The position numbers and the translations under genes were made by a program. The notes under the pieces were generated by a model. It ran no database searches, had not been told where the DNA came from, and saw only the letters and a list, made by a program, of their open reading frames with translations. 55,173 nt of DNA. Origin: Gemmatimonadales bacterium. GTDB taxonomy: Bacteria; Gemmatimonadota; Gemmatimonadetes; Gemmatimonadales; GWC2-71-9. Positions 51,952 to 55,173 of the stretch are shown here, in pieces. The DNA lies in contig JAICQR010000004.1 of NCBI GenBank assembly GCA_025937755.1, forward strand, positions 1 through 55,173, in the 5' to 3' direction. Numbering within the stretch: the first letter of the stretch is position 1; every line of letters starts with the position of its first letter.

Positions 51952-52994
51952 GGAAAAATTCCCACTGCCGTCAGCCCCGCGGCCTCGTCGAAGCCCAGCG
52001 CGAGGTTCATCGCCTGGATGGCCTGGCCGCCGGCGCCTTTCACGAGGTTGTCTTCAGCCACCATCACCTGCAATTCGCGGCCGTCGTCGGAGAGCGCGGC
52101 GTGGATCAGCGCGTAGTTGGAGCCCACCGCATGGGTCAGTTCAGGGGCGCGGTCCAGTACCCGGACAAATCGGCGATCCGCATAAGCATCGCAATAGAAC
52201 GCCGTTGCACCATCGGCCATCGTCGAGGGCCGCTCGCTGAAGCGGGCGTGCAGCGTGAGGTAGATCCCCCGCACCCAGGGCCCCGAATGCACCATGAGCC
52301 GAGCCTGGGCATCAGCGTTGCCGGTCCATTCGCGCCAGCTCGAGAGCACCTCGGCTTCGTGGCGGTGGCCCAGCACCGAATAGGCGAAGACATTGTTGGC
52401 ACGAGCCGGATGATGGGTCGAGGGCCGGGGACTGACACCTGCGCCGCTGGAACCGGTGATGCCGAACAGCACCGGCGTGGTCTCGATGCCAGCGCTGGCG
52501 AGCGGCCACAGTGCAAGTTGCGCCGCGGTGGCGAAGCAGCCCGGCGCAGCGATCGCGGTGGCGCCGCGCAGCTTGTCGCCCAGCACGTCGGCCAGACCAT
52601 AGGTGAATCGATGGACGTGATCAGGCGACGCATGCTGGCCGTAGAATTGTTCGTAGAGCCGCATGTCGGCAATCCGGAAGTCAGCGGCCAGGTCGATTAC
52701 CAGTCCCGGACCCGACTCGAAGATCGCGGCCGCCAGCCGTGAGGACTCGCCCTGCTCCAATGCCAGAAACACCACATCCCGCCCGATGGCTGCCTCGCCG
52801 GGCGACATGCCGGAGAAGCGGGCGTCCGTCAGCGGTGCGAGGCTGGGATGCGCCTCGGAAATCGGCTTGCCGGCCTGGCTCCGGCTGGTGGCGACGATCT
52901 CGCCCACCGCAGGATGTCCCAGCAACAGCCGCAGCAACTCTCCACCGGCATATCCGGCCGCGCCCACCACCGCCACACGCAATCCGCTGCTCAT
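51945..52994 (-). CDS. argC: N-acyl-gamma-glutamyl-phosphate reductase
   Basis: A 349-aa NADPH-dependent reductase. N-terminal Rossmann motif VAVVGAAGYAGGELLRLL, the catalytic Cys in AAPGCFATAAQLAL (near residue 150), and the His region in SPRPSTHHPARANN. The start ATG 52994 overlaps the preceding P-loop gene by 4 nt; a longer upstream extension exists in the frame but duplicates that gene's end. Confidence 0.93.
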   Translation of the reverse strand: MSSGLRVAVVGAAGYAGGELLRLLLGHPAVGEIVATSRSQAGKPISEAHPSLAPLTDARFSGMSPGEAAIGRDVVFLALEQGESSRLAAAIFESGPGLVIDLAADFRIADMRLYEQFYGQHASPDHVHRFTYGLADVLGDKLRGATAIAAPGCFATAAQLALWPLASAGIETTPVLFGITGSSGAGVSPRPSTHHPARANNVFAYSVLGHRHEAEVLSSWREWTGNADAQARLMVHSGPWVRGIYLTLHARFSERPSTMADGATAFYCDAYADRRFVRVLDRAPELTHAVGSNYALIHAALSDDGRELQVMVAEDNLVKGAGGQAIQAMNLALGFDEAAGLTAVGIFPC

Positions 52995-54079
52995 GCGTGG
53001 CTCCCGACCGCAGCCCGATCGGCCACCCACGCGTCATAGCCCTTGCGCGCCACCTGGACCAGTCCGTCGGCATCCCGGCGGGCGTTGTGCGCCGCGATGC
53101 CGAGCGCGGTCCGGATGTAGTTGCGGCCGACATCGTTGTCGGTGGCGGGGCCGGTGATGACGTCGACGGGCAGCCCGAACCGCTCGCGCATCAGCTCGAC
53201 CGCGCCCCAGCAGGCCACCGGGTCGGGCGCGGCCATGATCCACGCGCACGCGGCGCCGGCGAGCTCGGAGTCGGCCAGGATGTCCTGCACGCCGTACTCG
53301 CCCAGGATGCCATCGCCCAGCTCCGCCACGATCACGTCGGGTCGCGGCTGGGCCAGGCGATTGAAGATTCCCTTCGCCGTGGCGACGGTGACTCCCGGAT
53401 GGGTGCTGGCAATGCCAACATCGTTGAAGGTGAGTGCCGCCTGCGCTCCCGCATCCTGCATCGCCAGCGCGTCGCGCATGAGCGAAACACCGGTGAGCTT
53501 GGCAGCCGCGACCTTGAGCCCCGAGCGGGCGAGCCCCCGCACCAGTTCGGTCGCCGCGACGGTCTTGCCCGCGTTCATGCAGGTGCCGGCCACGTAGACC
53601 ACCGGCACCGACGACTCAAGGGTGCTGGACGGCGGCACCGCAAAGTCGCGGATGTGCGCGGGGCGCCCCACACGGTCTCCCAGAGCCGGAAAGCTGAGCA
53701 CCGCACCCAGCACCTCGGCGCTGAATGGCGGACCGATGTCGGGGTTCTCCGAGGTGCACTGCCCCAGAATTCCACCCAGGTTGAGCACCTGAATCACGTC
53801 TCCCACCGAAATCTGGTCCGGCACGACGCCGGCGTAGCCCCGGAGCGCGCGCCGTGAGCCGAGCACGCCTGCCAGCACGTCCCCCGCGCGAAGCGACACC
53901 ATGCGGCCGGCAAGATCCTCTACCGTGTTGTAGGCGCTCTTGTCGGACAGGATGCGCACCGCCAGCACATACCCCTCCTGCGCCACGATCTGGTCGCCCA
54001 CGATTACTTCGTGCGCGAGGTGGGCATTACGGGTGGCAGACGCAATTCGGTCGAGCCGAATCCTGGTGGTGACGACCAT
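52991..54079 (-). CDS. P-loop protein (DUF1611/MobB/dethiobiotin-synthetase-like) inside the arg operon
   Basis: A 362-aa protein between argG and argC, coupled to both (TGATG and ATGA overlaps). The first 155 residues are a beta-rich domain that I do not recognise (VIVGDQIVAQEGYVLAVRIL, LGGILGQCTSENPDIG). A P-loop domain follows: GTCMNAGKT (165-173), KLTGVSLMRD, VIVAELGDGILGEYG. It resembles SIMIBI-class NTPases such as DUF1611, MobB and dethiobiotin synthetase; the exact family is not certain. DUF1611 includes DgcN, an N-acyltransferase acting on D-glutamate, so a role in forming N-acylglutamate, otherwise missing here, is possible. Confidence 0.7.
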   Translation of the reverse strand: MVVTTRIRLDRIASATRNAHLAHEVIVGDQIVAQEGYVLAVRILSDKSAYNTVEDLAGRMVSLRAGDVLAGVLGSRRALRGYAGVVPDQISVGDVIQVLNLGGILGQCTSENPDIGPPFSAEVLGAVLSFPALGDRVGRPAHIRDFAVPPSSTLESSVPVVYVAGTCMNAGKTVAATELVRGLARSGLKVAAAKLTGVSLMRDALAMQDAGAQAALTFNDVGIASTHPGVTVATAKGIFNRLAQPRPDVIVAELGDGILGEYGVQDILADSELAGAACAWIMAAPDPVACWGAVELMRERFGLPVDVITGPATDNDVGRNYIRTALGIAAHNARRDADGLVQVARKGYDAWVADRAAVGSHA

Positions 54080-55173
54080 CAGCTCGCTCCCCGATTGCCA
54101 GCACGTGCGGCGAGCAGCGATGGAATGGCGGAGACCCGGGCGAAGTCGCGGGCCTCGTCTCCGGTCCAGAGGCGGTTCTCCTCGCCGTAGGTGGCGACTG
54201 CCGGGTCCATCATGGAGAACGGGCTGCGGGCTCCTGTAACCAGGAACCGGCCGGGCCACAGCTGTACCCGGGTCTCACCGGTCACGCGCTGCTGCGAGCT
54301 GGCGATCATCGCCTCGATGTCGCGGAGCGCGGGATCGAAGTAGTGGCCTTCGTGCAGCCTGTCGCCGTAGAAACGGCCCAGCTGGTCCTTCCAGAACGTC
54401 TGCCACTTGGTGAGCACCAGCTTCTCCAGCTCCCGATGAGCGGCGATGAGCAGCAGCGCGGCGCCGGCCTCGAAGCCGATCCGGCCCTTGATCCCGAGGG
54501 CGGTCTCGCCGACATGGATCGAGCGACCGATGCCGTAGTGTCCGCAGATGACGCTGAGCTCGTCGGTCAGTTGGGCTCCGGAGAATTGATGACCGCCGAG
54601 AGATACAGGGATGCCGTGCTCCCAGCCGATCACCATTTCCCGCGAAGGAGGTGTCTCTCGGGGTGGCTCGATCAGGTCTGCGGGCGGCCCTTCCCAGGTG
54701 TCGTGGGTCCAGCCGCCGCCCCAGGTGGTGCCCCAGAGGCCGCGATTGACCGAGTAGGCGCTGGCCTTGGCCGGCACCGGCAGACCGCGCGCCTCGAGGA
54801 AAGCGATGGTCTGGGCTCGGGTGAGCCCTTCCTCGCGGATGGGGGTGATGATCTGAAGCTCGGGCGCCATGACCCGGATAGCGATGTCGAACCGGATCTG
54901 GTCGTTGCCCGCCCCGGTGGAGCCGTGGGCCACGGCGCCAGCGCCGATGGCGCGGGCGACTTCGACCACGGACAGCGCCTGCTGGGTGCGCTCCGCGGCG
55001 ACGCTCAGCGGATAGACCTCGCCCCGGAGGACGTTGCCCTGTATCAGGTAGCGGACGAACCGCTGGTAGACCCGCTCGCGGGCGTCCACCTCGTGATGGG
55101 CGACGGCCCCGACCGCCTCGGCCTGGCGGCGGATCGCGGCGCGATCGGCGGAGGTGGTTCCGCCGGTATCCAC
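54079..55173 (-). CDS. argG: argininosuccinate synthase, N-terminus beyond the window
   Basis: The 364-aa visible part lacks the N-terminal PP-loop SGGLDTS, which must lie right of 55173. The remainder matches ArgG: VAHGSTGAGNDQIRFD (ATP and citrulline site), SAYSVNRGLWGTTW, IHVGETALGIKGR, and LELEKLVLTKWQ-like RELEKLVLTKWQ. It condenses citrulline and aspartate before argH. It is the first visible gene of the operon in the direction of transcription, so its promoter is outside the window. Confidence 0.93.
   Translation of the reverse strand: MDTGGTTSADRAAIRRQAEAVGAVAHHEVDARERVYQRFVRYLIQGNVLRGEVYPLSVAAERTQQALSVVEVARAIGAGAVAHGSTGAGNDQIRFDIAIRVMAPELQIITPIREEGLTRAQTIAFLEARGLPVPAKASAYSVNRGLWGTTWGGGWTHDTWEGPPADLIEPPRETPPSREMVIGWEHGIPVSLGGHQFSGAQLTDELSVICGHYGIGRSIHVGETALGIKGRIGFEAGAALLLIAAHRELEKLVLTKWQTFWKDQLGRFYGDRLHEGHYFDPALRDIEAMIASSQQRVTGETRVQLWPGRFLVTGARSPFSMMDPAVATYGEENRLWTGDEARDFARVSAIPSLLAARAGNRGAS

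Overview
This 55 kb window is high-GC bacterial chromosome with no rRNA, insertion sequence, prophage or CRISPR array. The best guess for the source is a Gemmatimonadota-type organism, probably from a metagenome. This rests on the large PknB-like kinase with a TPR tail (16937-19834), many secreted or lipoprotein hypotheticals, TonB and other outer-membrane barrel genes, an Mla lipid system, and the arginine pathway variant. It is an inference from gene style, not a phylogenetic result.

Layout. 1-141: tRNA-Gln(CTG, cut by the window edge) and tRNA-Ala(CGC). 216-1800: a lipoprotein and ribonuclease Z. 1806-2314: a four-helix-bundle ORF bracketed by inverted 8-mer tandem repeats. 2314-4771: mlaE-mlaF-mlaD, a phospholipid ABC system. 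4793-5463: a short mutY with an apparent 1-nt frameshift. 5532-10670: a patatin/DUF2203/membrane-protein operon, DoxX, an acyl-CoA thioesterase, glutamine-dependent NAD synthetase and a DUF442 phosphatase-like protein. 10742-16846: a Tyr-rich secreted protein, a SnoaL-like protein, and a two-gene TPR-glycosidase plus TPR-barrel unit. 16937-23186: kinase, lipoprotein, M16 peptidase. 23260-26987: a dtxR-multicopper oxidase-ZIP-barrel operon with a DtxR-type operator. 27071-28461: alpha/beta hydrolase and Nudix. 28649-31383: a TonB receptor plus an exported CbiX-like chelatase behind a Fur-box-like site. 31385-34095: LD-carboxypeptidase, RsbRD-like protein, GT2. 34214-39416: an adenine methyltransferase, a SNF2/DEAH helicase and a small unknown protein, probably a defence module. 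39421-43525: HAD phosphatase, Pit phosphate transport pair, GT4, CoxG-like protein. 43553-45906: a lipoprotein and an amidohydrolase. 45949-55173: a leftward nine-gene arginine operon.

The arginine operon reads argG - P-loop protein - argC - argD - argF' - argB - argE' - argH - argR in the direction of transcription, with nearly every junction overlapping. It uses the N-acylated route (argF' rather than argF). The residue that sets the acyl preference is Val92, hinting at N-succinyl intermediates. No argA or argJ is present, and an unexplained P-loop protein sits in the operon where an N-acylglutamate-forming enzyme would be expected.

A second theme is a set of short tandem repeats, 7-9 nt per unit and different at each locus. 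They sit at gene boundaries, often touching stop codons and often as inverted pairs (loci near 1806/2254, 5444, 8253, 10143, 16845, 24013, 28466, 34095 and 45905). One pair encloses the four-helix-bundle ORF, one ends mutY early, and one has become part of a signal peptide.
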